NCBI RefSeq assembly: GCF_001949145.1
Contig: NW_019091370.1
Span: 2,248,575 to 2,312,574, forward strand
Reading direction: 5' to 3'
From: Acanthaster planci
Taxonomy: Eukaryota; Echinodermata; Asteroidea; Valvatida; Acanthasteridae
Length of the DNA stretch: 64,000 bases
Under the pieces are notes generated by a model, which saw only the letters and a program-made list of their open reading frames with translations, searched no databases and was not told the origin of the DNA. Position numbers and translations under genes: made by a program. Of this stretch, positions 48,181 through 60,204 are shown piece by piece; positions within the stretch are counted from its first letter, which is position 1, and every line of letters begins with the position of its first letter.

Positions 48181-48912
48181 TCTCTGGTCTACACATACAT
48201 GCATGCGCATGTTTGAACAGTCGGTTCCAGCAGCCAATGCATGCACGGTCATGAACGTTGGCATCACTCAGAAGCCGGCCCCCAGCAAACAGTGAGTGGA
48301 AAAATCATGGTCTCATCCCCTCGTCTCCGACGCACCGCCTGCAGAAGAGCAAATACTGGGTGCAAATTGGCTACATGAGCCGCGGCCGGCCCGCATTGAT
48401 TGGCTCGATTTTTTGGGGGGGCAACCGGAGTAACAATTAGCAATCGGCGTTGATTGGGCGGCCGGACAACATCCCCCAGATCAATTTTAGAAATGAAAAA
48501 AAAAAAAAAAAAAGAAGCTGGCCATTTTACCGGGGAAGCTTGCACACGAAAGGAGGCAGTGCCGAAGTTAAACATCATCAGAGAGCTAGAGAGGGGAGGG
48601 AAAAGAGATAGAGCGCTGGTTTTGTGTGACGAGCGCCGCTAAGAGAAGACAAACACATGCAGGGCTATTGATTCATCAGTCAATATGCCAAAGTTTATGA
48701 ACCTACCATCAGTGGCATCACAGGCATTAGCTGAGAGATGAAAAGGAAGAAAAAAAAAGAAAAAAGGAAAAAAAAATGCTGAATGATTAACACTCAATCA
48801 GATTATCACCACTTCAATGATCTACCTGAAGGAGATGGCACAAACAGGGAACAAAGGCTCAGCAAAGTGGCTGTCAGGAAGTAAGCAAGCACTTACGGAA
48901 GATTGGCGTAAT
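48181..48912 (-). promoter_or_regulatory. Duplicated conserved non-coding element, copy B
   Basis: Reverse-complement homologue of copy A. Blocks from high to low coordinate: ATTACGCCA (48904-48912); the loose GCTGAGCCTTTGTT stretch (48850-48887); TTGACTGATGAATCAATAG (48665-48683); GTGTTTGTCTTCTCTTAGC (48638-48656); TCACACAAAAC (48619-48629); AGCGCTCT (48610-48617); GATGATGTTTAACTTCGG (48562-48579); GCAAGCTTCCC (48533-48543); GATCTGGGG (48474-48482); CCAATCAACGCCGATT (48442-48457); CCAATCAATGC (48393-48403); the 26-base identical block (48362-48387); the 30-base block (48224-48253, one difference); TCAAACAT (48209-48216); GACCAGAGA (48181-48189). A run of 18 A (48496-48513) has expanded in a spacer without touching the blocks. 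Core length is 322 bp, against 314 bp in A. The block order, orientation within the element and CCAAT trio are kept. Function is inferred as for A. Confidence 0.78.
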
Positions 48913-50175
48913 TGGAAGCCTAGGTACAAAAACCCAAAACAAACAGGGAAGCACCTTAGGGAGGAATACTGATGCACTGAAAAACATTAGTAATGTTGAC
49001 TAAAGCAGACTTGTCCAGTTTTTTTAAAATCAATATTCTGTGGCAAGGAAAGGAGAGAATGCTGCTACCTTGACCTTCAATTCAGACAATTAATATAATT
49101 TTTCGTATAATAAATTTGTTGAGTTTCTTATGTATTATATACATTTTTGTATTGTTATCCACATTTTGTCTATATCTACACTTACAATTTTAGAAGAGTA
49201 TTGCACTTGACATGTAGGATAATAAAAATGAAATCAGACGAAACAAACCATTTTCATTGACATTTGTTAGAAATATGTGAAACATTTAAAAAATTATGAT
49301 CCATTCAATACTGTTTGCAGGGGATAGCAAAAGTTGAAGGCTTTTCCAAGCAGCCGGAAAATGTCCACAATGAGAGTGGCCTGATATGTACAAATATCAA
49401 TGTTCCACACTTCACAGTCAACAGTGGCTTTGCATTGTAGGCTGACGACCACTAGAGTTAGGCAAAGTTTCCATGACCAACACATGTGCATGTGTCTGAG
49501 TCAAAGTTAGGCAGCAAGGCAGCTTGTTGGCTTGCACAGTTAGGCAGTACATCACACCGTGCGTATTGCCAGTTTCCAAACCCAAAAATGCTGAACTAAG
49601 AACTATCACATTCAGGGATTTTGGTCAATACACAACCACTACGACCTGTAAAGAACAGTATGAAGTTCAAATGTTGCACTGAACACAAACTCTGTGTTGA
49701 TTCCCTTATGAACAGGCCTACATGTACATGTAGCTGGCTGCAAATATATATTCAACCTGAAGCATGTAAATTATTTTTTTTCTTTTTTTAAAAACTATTT
49801 TTACTTCAAACGAAATACTTGACAAATTCCCAGCATGTGAAAAATTCTTTGGCAGAAATGCCATACATCTGTAATGCAAAAGCAGCCAATAAATTACATG
49901 GAAGAAAAAATGCAGATGAAGCAACGACAGATGTACAGCTACTGTGCACCATTTTTAAGGGATTCAAACTGCCAGTGTTAAAAGTGGGTGCTCCTGAACA
50001 AAATGTCATTCAGCACCGGGAGGTTGGACTGCATGTGTAAGTTTGCAAAACTTGTTGCCAACCATGCACAGTACTAGGACATGTCATCAAGATGTCTGTA
50101 TCCGACCGGAGACCTGTCTTCAGAAGCTCTGAGGGCGCTTCCTGTTCACAGATGAGTACAGGCCCTAAATACACT
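48913..50175. other. Non-coding DNA, AT-rich
   Basis: No gene. TATTGCACTTG at 49199-49209 matches the start of miR-92 but has no hairpin partner upstream. Overlapping short frames at 49294-50040 have no domain. Confidence 0.4.
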
Positions 50176-50200
50176 TATGAGGACACGTAATGTCCTCATA
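50176..50200. other. Short hairpin, 10-bp perfect stem
   Basis: TATGAGGACA, loop CGTAA, TGTCCTCATA. No U-run or gene context follows, so it is not called a terminator. Confidence 0.5.
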
Positions 50201-52310
50201 TCTTCCTAAACCATAACAGTCCCTGTGCTGATTAATAATTTGCCTTTCCCTGTCACATGTACATGCAGACTGTGCCACATCTGCCGCGGCACCACACTCA
50301 TCATGCATGTCACACCCACATTCTAAAATGGAAGATGTGGGAGAATCCCCCCTCCTTCAACATTTCCTCCAATATTGTCACAATGCATTTCCTTTTCTCG
50401 TCAAACCTTCAGGAGTTTCTACAGCAATGTCTTCCAATCATTTCCAACACAGGCCGACCGAAAGTGTTAACTTTGCTGCTTATTTTTCAAACACAGGCCA
50501 GCAGAAAAGCTTTCCTCACTAATGTTGCTCAATGCACACTGGCTAACACCAACAAGGCCATGAACTGAGTGATCACAACATAGGATACTTTGTGCACTTC
50601 CAGCAGTTTCCTTGATTTCCAGACAACTTGCAAATTCCACGTAATAATGATTTAAGATTTAGCTCTTTAAAAGATACAGCAACAACATTTATACATCATT
50701 GCTCCATGCAAATACACTGGTAAAAATTCAAAAGAATTACAGTACAGCTTTTCTCAATGATCATTTTATCCTGGCCATTTTCTGCCCTGGGCAAGTCTGT
50801 TTCAACCCTTTGGAAAAGAAAATGGGATGACAGGCTTTACATGAACTCCTGGATCTTTCACTGAAAGAAGAAAAAAAAAACGACAACCAAAGAAACTCAC
50901 CTCATTGTCCTGAAAGCTGTCAGTGGTAATGTTGACTAACCCTGGACCCAAAAGGACAGACAGCCCCACTTTAAAATTGATCACACACTGGGCCAATTCT
51001 GAGTGATGACAGCTACATCATGACTTACTAATGTGGCAGCCATTTGAGCAGCCCCTTCCACTTTGGAAAAATCTGTGGAACTCGGACTGAATCCTGACAG
51101 AAATTTTTGGGAACCAGGGTCTTGACAGGTAAAGGGCACGCTGGCGACTAACAGGGCTACTGGTAGGGAGGGGGAGAGGACGGGGCAAGACTGTGAAGGA
51201 ATATACTTGTTCTACGGAAGAAATGGGGGGGGGAGTCAAAGAATGATGAAGTTGTCGACAAACAGATGTCACTCATGGTTAGGCATGACACCGAGACAGG
51301 GAAGGCTGGTGAGGTTGCAATCGATCTTCAGAGACCAGATGATTAAGGGAGGGATGGGAAAGAACTTGACAGCAGCTGGGGTCCTGTCCTGATCAAACTT
51401 GACAATGACTTTGGATTCTGCCACTGATGGGATTAGCGCAGCAAGAAAGAAAACAAATTCCCCTGATCTGATGACACGGCATGGATCTTGAATGAGGGAC
51501 AAACAAAAGTCATCTGCTCCGTTAACGTGAACCGTTTGTACTTGCAAAGGCAACGGCCGCCACTTCCCATTTGTAGAGTTTGGGTTCCTGGTGACAATGA
51601 CCTGAAAAATGTAGAAGTTGCATGCCTGTGGACCCAAACAAGGGTCCCATTCTACACCATATAATATACAGTACTGGCTGCAGACATAGGGTCAGGGAGG
51701 GGGGATTATATCAGTTGAGCTCCCTGTCTGCTCTGTGGGAAAACAAAAGGCAATGTGCCTTTACACAGAGACAATGGACCTTTGGTGGGAACTCTTGCGA
51801 GCATGCAAAGGTTGGTGCACATTTCATGAGGGACACAATGAGCCCATTGGACTGATTTCTCTTGGAATGTGAGGTCTCTGTATGCATGCCCGGCAATCCA
51901 GATGAAGGGTTTCCACCAATCAGTTTGCCATACACTGATCTCTTCCTTCTGTAGGACCCAACCCAAATGTGGTGGCACATCTTTGACAGGGAGATTAAAA
52001 CATGTGCCACACAAGCACGATCATGACATTTCTGGCCCTAAGCTGGGCAAATTTCTTGTACCGGTAATGCTTTCACTCCACCAAGAGTGAAGGCAGCTTA
52101 CTGTATATGAGGGTGGGCCGATGTCCCAAAAGTGAAGTAATATTGTGGTGTTGTCTTAATTCCAGCTGCGAGTAGGGTGGGTTACCAACCACGTGGGTAA
52201 ATTGCTGTCACTGGCAATGTGCAATAACTACATTCCACGGGTCTAATCCACTTTCGGAGTGCTATTTTTAAGACAGAATACAAGCTGAAGTTTGCAGCGG
52301 GCCAACATAT
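50201..52310. other. Non-coding DNA, nothing recognised
   Basis: Frames at 50257-50568 (+), 51018-51272 (-), 51269-51637 (-) and 51706-52014 (-) lack domains. No repeat family is identified. Confidence 0.4.
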
Positions 52311-52420
52311 CGTGCTGTGGGAACGTTCCCATGGAACACAGTGTTCCTTGCAACCACTGGGCTTTTCCAACGGAACAGCTGCAGTGCTCCACTGTGGGAA
52401 CATGCCGTTCCAGTGAGAAC
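52311..52420 (+). promoter_or_regulatory. Cluster of TGTGGGAAC and GGAAC/GTTCC inverted sites
   Basis: Two TGTGGGAAC words, in the same orientation, lie at 52316-52324 and 52393-52401. They match the CSL (Su(H)/RBPJ) consensus. Around them are GGGAACGTTCCC (52319-52330), GGAACACAGTGTTCC (52333-52347) and GGAACATGCCGTTCC (52397-52411), plus a single GGAAC at 52372-52376. Part of this may be an eroded local repeat, since CTGTGGGAAC...GTTCC occurs twice. Confidence 0.35.
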
Positions 52421-52986
52421 TTTCCAAGTATTTCAAATTTTGAGACGCTATCTTATCATGAGGGCAGAGCAGTACAATTTGTGGGAATGATTACAATACA
52501 CCAAGGCCAATTCAAAAGAGGAAGCATGGGTAGCTGTCCCTGAGTAAGGCAATTGACAGCAATATCTCCATCCCAGCTAGAAGTCAACTGAGTAAAGCGG
52601 AAGGTGTGTTGCTGTTCCTCAGGCAATTAGCCCATTCAATGTTTTGGTGAGGCAGGGTCAACACACTTGACATCATATTGAGTTGAACACATTCGGCACT
52701 TGTAATCAGTGTACACGCGGTCACTGTTAATGAGTCAACTCGCATGCAGGTACCAGTATAGAAACTTTAAACAGCCTGTGATGCCCTTAATTTTGGGCAT
52801 GCATTGTTGGAACACTGACATCATTCATTTATGGTAAGTTCTTCATTCCAGCCATGATGCAGATGGAATTGAAGTGGGCTAGGGTTACTGTACATATATG
52901 TGGCTATGTGTAAAATGTGCATCTGCAGTGATCTAATGGTGTCCATGTAGGGTAATAATTATTTTCTGCATACAGCATGTTCCATA
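52421..52986. other. Non-coding DNA
   Basis: Nothing recognised. The 3'-most two bases are the TA flanking the next element. Confidence 0.4.
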
Positions 52987-53248
52987 TGGGTAATTCCAGA
53001 AATTAGGGGTCCAAAAGTGACAATTTTTATGTCCCCGTTAGATCTGACCTTTGTTACTTGACATGGAAATATCACCGGAATTGATTTCAAACTATTAGGC
53101 TACTGTTTGTTTGGCAGGTAATTTGCATTAATTCATCACTCTTGGAAATTATAAAATGTGTTCTGAACTTACAAAATCATACGTCGGATGTGACAGGGAC
53201 ACAACATAAAATGGAATCTAATGGACCCTTAATTTTTGGAATTACCCA
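52987..53248. mobile_element. TA-flanked MITE with 28-bp inverted ends
   Basis: The left end begins TGGGTAATTCCAGAAATTAG. The inverse of the right end begins TGGGTAATTCCAAAAATTAA; the 28-base ends differ at two positions. TA is present immediately outside both ends (52985-52986 and 53249-53250), as expected for Tc1/mariner-type insertion. At 262 bp it has no transposase and is non-autonomous. Confidence 0.8.
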
Positions 53249-55300
53249 TATTCATGTACAGCTTTCACAGCCACCATCCAGCAGCTGTTCGGAATACCAT
53301 GTGTTTGGCTTAGAGTGACTAGGCCTATGTAATGTATCTGTATAAAACACTGTCTTGGCACTGCGTACAGACATGCCTGATGTAATGTATTTGTAAGTAC
53401 ATAGACGTGCGCACTAATGCTATACCTGAAATTTAAGTCGGGCAACTTGACAAGTGGCCATGAGAAAGTTGAGCATGTTTCAAGGTACTCGGTATGTGGG
53501 CTGTGACCAGTAGGCCCGGGGTAGAGGGCCTTGCCCCATCGCGGACTTGGGAGGAGGGAAGAGGTGTCACTCTCCTTACAGGAGGGACTAATTAGTCTTG
53601 GCACTGATCAGGTTGGAACTACAGTGGAGTTACGCAGCAGGTTAGGAATTCCTGAGAGGCGATTTGACAGGTTGTCAGTTCCGTGGCCAGGAGTCAGAAC
53701 ATCCTGTGACGTTTAGCGATGCGATAGGGAAATTTCATGTTACCAGCAGAGGTACAAATCTCTCTCAAGGTGACCACTTCTAAAGACAATAAATTGTGTG
53801 CACTCAGAGAAAGGAATGTTAGCAAACTGGCAGACCATATAATTCCACATGTGAACTTGACCGATTCAATGTACAACAATCCACCAACATCCTTGCAGTG
53901 CAGTCTCTACGACTGATGAACTATACAGCATGTCTAATTGTGTCACCTTCCTTTTATCCCTTCCCCTGTCCATCTGACTACAGACTGCCATTAAATCATT
54001 TCTTTGTAAGATAAAGATCAATTCTCCTCCACTTTCCTCCTCGCTGCTACTCACTGCAATTTCAGTCAACAGTAGGTGTTATAGAATCCTGAAGAATCTA
54101 CTAAAAAGAATGGTTACTAAATCCCTCTCCCAATCAGTACAAGTTTAAACTAAATTCAAATTTACTTAGGACTCCGACAACTGTTACGAAAATAAACGGA
54201 GGTGTCAGTTTCGACAGGTCCTGGACTTGATGCTGACGGTCGGACAGTAGGGGGTGCCTGTAATGAGCACAGGCAACTCACTACGAGCCCCTGATAGCTC
54301 GCCGGCTGGTCCCCAATTAACACATTTGTTGGGGAATTCTAAACAGGAGGCGGGCCAGCCTTCTGGCAGGGTAAGCAGCAGGGAGGCTTCAAGACTCGGC
54401 GGAAACCATCCCCCCCTACAACACAAAAGCAAGCCTGATATGACACTGTGTGATGTCGTACTGGTGTGGGATGTAGCTGACATGAGTAAACACAGAGTGC
54501 ATGAATCTTCTGATAAGGGACAACGAAGTCCAGATGAAAATCTGGTCCAGATATCAACTTTGCCATCTCGGAAATTGACACAAACTCCTGCGTGACTCCA
54601 TCCGGCCAAACTAAACATTCAGCAAAAACTCAGAAAAAGAAATGCTCAGATTTTCCACGCGCAGGTACATTTATGCCTGTGTGACCATTCTTTACACATT
54701 TAGGTTGAATTAAAAATGTTTGGTTTAAAGCAGTGCAAATTCATGGAACTTAGAGTTCATATAAGGGCTTGAGGGGCAAGCAAGATTAAAGCTAAAAAAA
54801 AAGGTCCAATTCTCCATTCAGAACTAAAAATGAGAATAACCGGTCTGTTTACTGTGATTAACAAGACAAAAATTCTGCTGGTCTCATCAACCCAAAGGCA
54901 AATGATCAAGAAGACCAGTTTGGCAGCTGAGGTCAACTAAGGTCATCCTGTATAACAACATGGGAGCAATCCACAGGACATCTGTGTATCAGTGTCACCC
55001 AACCCAGGGGGAGGTTTCAACCTCATTCTTGACAAGACAGGGCTGTGAAACCCTTGGCAGGGAAGACAAGATGAGGGCTGGGCAGACTGGTCAGCATCAA
55101 TTTACATTCCTGCTGGAGACTGTGGGGCGGGCAGTGCTCAGATTGAGTGAGGGCTGGGATTTCACTAGGGAGGGAAACAGGAGAGATAGGGTTTAAAAGA
55201 AGTAGCCGGTGGGGGGCCACACTGAAAACACTTATGAGGAATTTCCGCTGTTACCGTTTTTAAGGTACATGCGGATTCCCAGCGGGGTCTCATCAAAAAG
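53249..55300. other. Non-coding DNA, nothing recognised
   Basis: Frames at 53242-53604 (-), 54205-54618 (-) and 54254-54595 (+) have no domain. No island or foldback is recognised. Confidence 0.4.
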
Positions 55301-58300
55301 AAACTCTGTTTGTCACCACTGAGACCCTCAATATTTGGTGAGATCCACAAAAGGGGCAGTGGTCACATGGAAGCTTCACTGTGATGATCAAGTTGTTCTC
55401 TAATGAAGCATGCTGTTTAGTTTTCTCTCCATAATGTTTCTATTTGGCGCAGTGCATCCTTTAAGCTTTACTCCACAAGTCAATCTTTCAAAAGTCAATG
55501 AGGTGTTTGAGGATTTTGAAGAATGAGGAAGGGAGAATTTGCTGAAACATCGTGTCTGTGTAAAGTTGAAGTATAAAGAATGTTTCATCAGTTACCTAAC
55601 AAAACAGTTCCTGATTTTTGAAGAATTTGGAGGATTCAAGGAAGTTTCTTGCACAAGAAGAGTGTTAAGAGGTTTAGGGTTTGAGGCTAGGCTTTGTCTT
55701 TTCAACCACAACAGAGCTGTCTTAAGGCCATACATGTACACATATATGTATGATTGGCACAGACATAGTCCCTGCAGAATCATCTTTGCACAATGCTGAA
55801 AGTCAACACCGGTGTGACCAATTTCTGGTTGCCTTCTTAAAGGGAAAAAAAACCAAAAAAACAAAACAAAGAATGAGAAATGTATCACTTGTTCAGCTGC
55901 CGAATGAACAAATCTTCTCACCACGTTTCACATCTCTGATGTTTTTGGAACTGTTTCCTCCCTGCGTGCCCCAGTCCTCTTGACGCTCTAGTCGTGTTGA
56001 CTTTTGAAACTAATACACCTAGTGTCTGCTCCAAAACAACAGAAAAAATCTCCTAATACTTACACCCCTCGGAGACAGAATTCAAAAGGAAAAAACAACA
56101 GTTTGGTGTATCTTTTCCAGATCATGACGGGCGGCTTGTTTCAGGGCTTCTTACATTCAATCCTGGACTAGTCTTGGGGCTTCCGAGCTTCCAATCCCAG
56201 CGAGACCAACATTTGGCTCCAGACTACGGGACAGAATTCTCATGCCCTCTGGAAAACTGCAGCCCTGTTATTATTTTGTCTTTTCTGCAGAAGCAGGTCA
56301 CGCGTGTAGTACGCTACCTGTATATTATAACAGTCTGCAAACTAGTTTCTATCTCAAGTTTCCGGGGGCAAGTACTCTTCGGACGATGACCCGCACCTTC
56401 CGACAGCCAGGTATGCCAAGAGCCAGCAGCCTGGGCGGAGTTTCAGAGACAGAACGGCTGGAGGTGCAACACATGTTGCAAGCTAATTAGCAAGCAGGTG
56501 AAACCTAATTCCTGAAATGACTGAAAAATGACAGGCCTGTCAACTGTGGGAACGACACCAATGAATACTGATATTACAAGGATGCCCAAAGCTCTGCTGC
56601 GATAACTTTAGGGTGTGGTACGACTTCCATAATCGTAACACGTACAGACATAGTACTCACATCTGATTCTCTTCTGGGCTCAAGGCTACACATGACAGCT
56701 ACAAAATTAATGGCATTCATCAGCACCAGTGATGCATTCAGTCCAGTTTTCAGAAGTTCATAACAAGTCTATCCAGTACCACATAGTCTCACTTCAAGTC
56801 ATAAGCTTCTCTTTATGAACTCTTAAATAAAAAGTATTTCCCTCGTCATTGTGCATTCCCTATTGCTTGTCATCAAACCTGTGACTCCACATGCCACAAA
56901 GTTGTACTAAACAAAGTTTCAGCGTGTGTGCTGAGGAACACAATAGACCTTTTTCCTCTTTGATCCAGCAATGTGAAGGACAAACATGTTTACCTCACCC
57001 CAACTGGATGCTCTTTTGAAAGTTTGGAAAACATGTTAGAATTTGTTCTGGCATAATGCAGAACAGACTGGAAAAGAAAGATTTTGAAGTATTCCTGTGC
57101 TCTGAAAGCTTCACAGACTTGGAACAGAAAAACTATTCCATTCCGTGTACATGTAAGCCTACCGGTAGCTTGCCTTCTCGGGAGTTTAACACAGTGACCA
57201 AAAATGTATTCCTTGTCACAAGCTTTGATAATTTATCAAAACACAAAAACTTCAAACTCGTTATTTCCAACCTGCTCTTCATAGTTTCAGAGCCCTTTCT
57301 AGCAATTTTCCTGTTTCAATTTTTTGATAAACTTCCCTATAAACTAAAAGGCAGACATACAGGTGTATGTGTGTTTTCTCATGAAGCTTTGTGTCCTCTG
57401 CAGAGAAGTACATGTACATGTACATGCATACAGTCGTGCCTTAAATTCAGTGACTCGTCTAAGATTACAGATGACAATGTTATGACATGTAGGGCCTGTA
57501 CTGAACCTTGCTGTATCCAACAACACCTACAAGACCCACTACTCAGATGCTCTACATAAACCGCACATTTTTTTTTCTTTTTTGACAGGAACAACAAAAT
57601 ATCTTGCCCACAACCAAAATACATCATATCCCGCCATGTCCAACCTTCAGCGAGTTTGCTGATAATTGGAGCAAAATACCAAGACTTGACTGACTCACCC
57701 CAGAGCACTGGTTGTTACTGCCTCACCTGCATAACCCTGACCGAAGTACCGGTAAGGGGGAGGGTCTGCATGGATGGGGGAGGGAAGGGACATATTTGCA
57801 CACCTTTTCGCTCCCTGTTTGCAGGTGTCTCAGGAATGCAATGTTTTGACAGCTCGCTGGATACCAGGGGTTGATTGGTTTGGGGCTAGGTGTGGACGAG
57901 ACATTGGCTTGGTTTGTACCTGTAGATGTAAGAATTGAGGATGGCTTTACTGGTTTTTATTGGGGGGATGGGGGTTGCAGTTGGAGGGAAGATGGGCTTA
58001 TTCCAATATTCATGGCTTAGATATAAGCCTCTTTCCAATATCTTGTTTTTTTTTTTAATTGACAAATGAGCAGATCATTTAAACATTCATTAGTTTTGAA
58101 AATACTCAAGCAAAAATGACTTAAAATACTAGATTGCATCAGTCAAAGTGGAAGAGATCTTTAGTAACATATTCGAGTTGTATGCTGGTCAATCACGAGG
58201 TAATCACAGTGAGTCACAAGTATCCGGAGGTAACAATTTGCAACAGAATACTCTGGTTATGGTCCATATTGGGACCTGACTTGAGACATGATTAATGCTG

Positions 58301-58602
58301 TGGGGTTGGGCTCTGATTGTATGTGATGATTTGGTTTTATCAAAAAAATACAGCTTTTTTCACTGGCCAAGAACAATCACTTGACTGGGCAACATGACCG
58401 CATGTCACACGCACCGTTAGACACCAAATTTGCCAGCACCGTACACATGTAATATCACATGCATCATACATGCCCCTGCAGTGTACAGGAAAATGCAGCA
58501 ACCGCTAATGGCTAATATCAAAAGATTCCTTTGTGGCCCTTAATTTCCCTCATAGAAACAAGTGAGAAACATCAAGACAGAGACAACTCTGACAAAGCGA
58601 TT
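55301..58602. other. Non-coding DNA with TACATGTA repeats
   Basis: A 167-codon frame at 57056-57559 has no recognised domain, and part of its Cys/Thr-rich sequence derives from the TACATGTACATGTAC run at 57408-57429. Other stretches are ordinary. TGTGGGAAC occurs singly at 56545-56553. Confidence 0.4.
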
Positions 58603-58719
58603 GTTAACTGCTGTGATGTGGGATATGAGGTTTGGAAAACCCTAGGGTACGCATAGGGCCCTTGGCTTGCCTTGGGCTGTGGGTCCCTCAGGTTTTATAA
58701 ACACCATGACGCAGTCAAC
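58603..58719. mobile_element. Short foldback element related to 21737-21943
   Basis: It starts GTTAACTGCTGTGATGTGGG and ends GACGCAGTCAAC (inverse GTTGACTGCGTC). It shares the GCATAGGGCCCTTGGCTT-type interior with the larger copy. About 117 bp, no coding capacity. Confidence 0.55.
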
Positions 58720-59112
58720 AATTGTTCAGTGTAACTCTGTGACAGTCCTTATGAGCTTTACCTTCCAAGTCTTCTGTCAAGCACTGTTGGATTTTGAAAT
58801 TCGGCAGACTGGTGCATACAAAAACACTGTACATGTATACATAATGTACATGTAACAGTGTAACTGGAAATTGGAAAATAATACTCTCATCGATGGAAAC
58901 TGTTCCAGTCGTGAAAGCGAAACTTCCGTCAAACATGAACTGCTAAGTCAGTCAGTCCTGGAAATGAAGAAAGGATATTTCATTAGTAAGGTCTTTCTGT
59001 GCTACAGCATATCTAATAATCAGGTCAAAAAGGCAAGTTTTCTAACGGTACACAAAGCCCAAATTAGAGGAAATTTGCAGAAACAGTGCGCATTTGTGTG
59101 TATTACCCTCAA
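58720..59112. other. Non-coding DNA before the minisatellite
   Basis: TACATGTATACATAATGTACATG-type sequence is near 58829-58855. Nothing else is recognised. Confidence 0.4.
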
Positions 59113-59242
59113 TACTCACAGGTGCAGGAAAATGTTGCTCACGCATTGCGCTTATACTCACAGGTGCAGGAAAATGTTGCTCGTGCACTGCGCTTATACT
59201 CACAGGTGCAGGAAAATGTTGCTCGCGCACTGCGCTTATACT
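59113..59242 (+). repeat. 42-bp minisatellite, left part
   Basis: Three full units start at 59113, 59155 and 59197, each beginning TACTCACAGGTGCAGG and ending TGCGCTTA, with only C/T and A/G differences. A fourth starts at 59239 and runs into the gap. Because 42 is a multiple of 3 and the unit lacks stops in several frames, long spurious frames arise here. Confidence 0.95.
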
Positions 59243-60204
59243 NNNNNNNNNNNNNNNNNNNNNNNNNNNNNNNNNNNNNNNNNNNNNNNNNNNNNNNNNN
59301 NNNNNNNNNNNNNNNNNNNNNNNNNNNNNNNNNNNNNNNNNNNNNNNNNNNNNNNNNNNNNNNNNNNNNNNNNNNNNNNNNNNNNNNNNNNNNNNNNNNN
59401 NNNNNNNNNNNNNNNNNNNNNNNNNNNNNNNNNNNNNNNNNNNNNNNNNNNNNNNNNNNNNNNNNNNNNNNNNNNNNNNNNNNNNNNNNNNNNNNNNNNN
59501 NNNNNNNNNNNNNNNNNNNNNNNNNNNNNNNNNNNNNNNNNNNNNNNNNNNNNNNNNNNNNNNNNNNNNNNNNNNNNNNNNNNNNNNNNNNNNNNNNNNN
59601 NNNNNNNNNNNNNNNNNNNNNNNNNNNNNNNNNNNNNNNNNNNNNNNNNNNNNNNNNNNNNNNNNNNNNNNNNNNNNNNNNNNNNNNNNNNNNNNNNNNN
59701 NNNNNNNNNNNNNNNNNNNNNNNNNNNNNNNNNNNNNNNNNNNNNNNNNNNNNNNNNNNNNNNNNNNNNNNNNNNNNNNNNNNNNNNNNNNNNNNNNNNN
59801 NNNNNNNNNNNNNNNNNNNNNNNNNNNNNNNNNNNNNNNNNNNNNNNNNNNNNNNNNNNNNNNNNNNNNNNNNNNNNNNNNNNNNNNNNNNNNNNNNNNN
59901 NNNNNNNNNNNNNNNNNNNNNNNNNNNNNNNNNNNNNNNNNNNNNNNNNNNNNNNNNNNNNNNNNNNNNNNNNNNNNNNNNNNNNNNNNNNNNNNNNNNN
60001 NNNNNNNNNNNNNNNNNNNNNNNNNNNNNNNNNNNNNNNNNNNNNNNNNNNNNNNNNNNNNNNNNNNNNNNNNNNNNNNNNNNNNNNNNNNNNNNNNNNN
60101 NNNNNNNNNNNNNNNNNNNNNNNNNNNNNNNNNNNNNNNNNNNNNNNNNNNNNNNNNNNNNNNNNNNNNNNNNNNNNNNNNNNNNNNNNNNNNNNNNNNN
60201 NNNN
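59243..60204. other. Assembly gap (962 N) inside the minisatellite
   Basis: Repeat units lie on both edges, so the gap almost certainly consists of the same array. The N count is not a whole number of 42-bp units, so its length is probably an estimate. Confidence 0.95.

Noticed and set aside
49199-49209. miR-92-like TATTGCACTTG
   Set aside because: Match ends after 11 bases and no complementary arm is present upstream for a precursor hairpin.
51269-51637. 122-codon minus-strand frame that at first looked exon-like
   Set aside because: No recognisable family, no clear splice sites, and overlapping frames of similar length occur nearby.
52333-52347. Steroid-receptor response element GGAACACAGTGTTCC taken alone
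   Set aside because: A single 15-base match is expected to occur by chance often enough; kept only as part of the wider site cluster.
56545-56553. Additional isolated TGTGGGAAC site
   Set aside because: A lone 9-base match in 64 kb is within chance expectation.
57056-57559. 167-codon plus-strand frame
   Set aside because: No domain; the Cys/Thr-rich part is translated TACATGTAC repeat.
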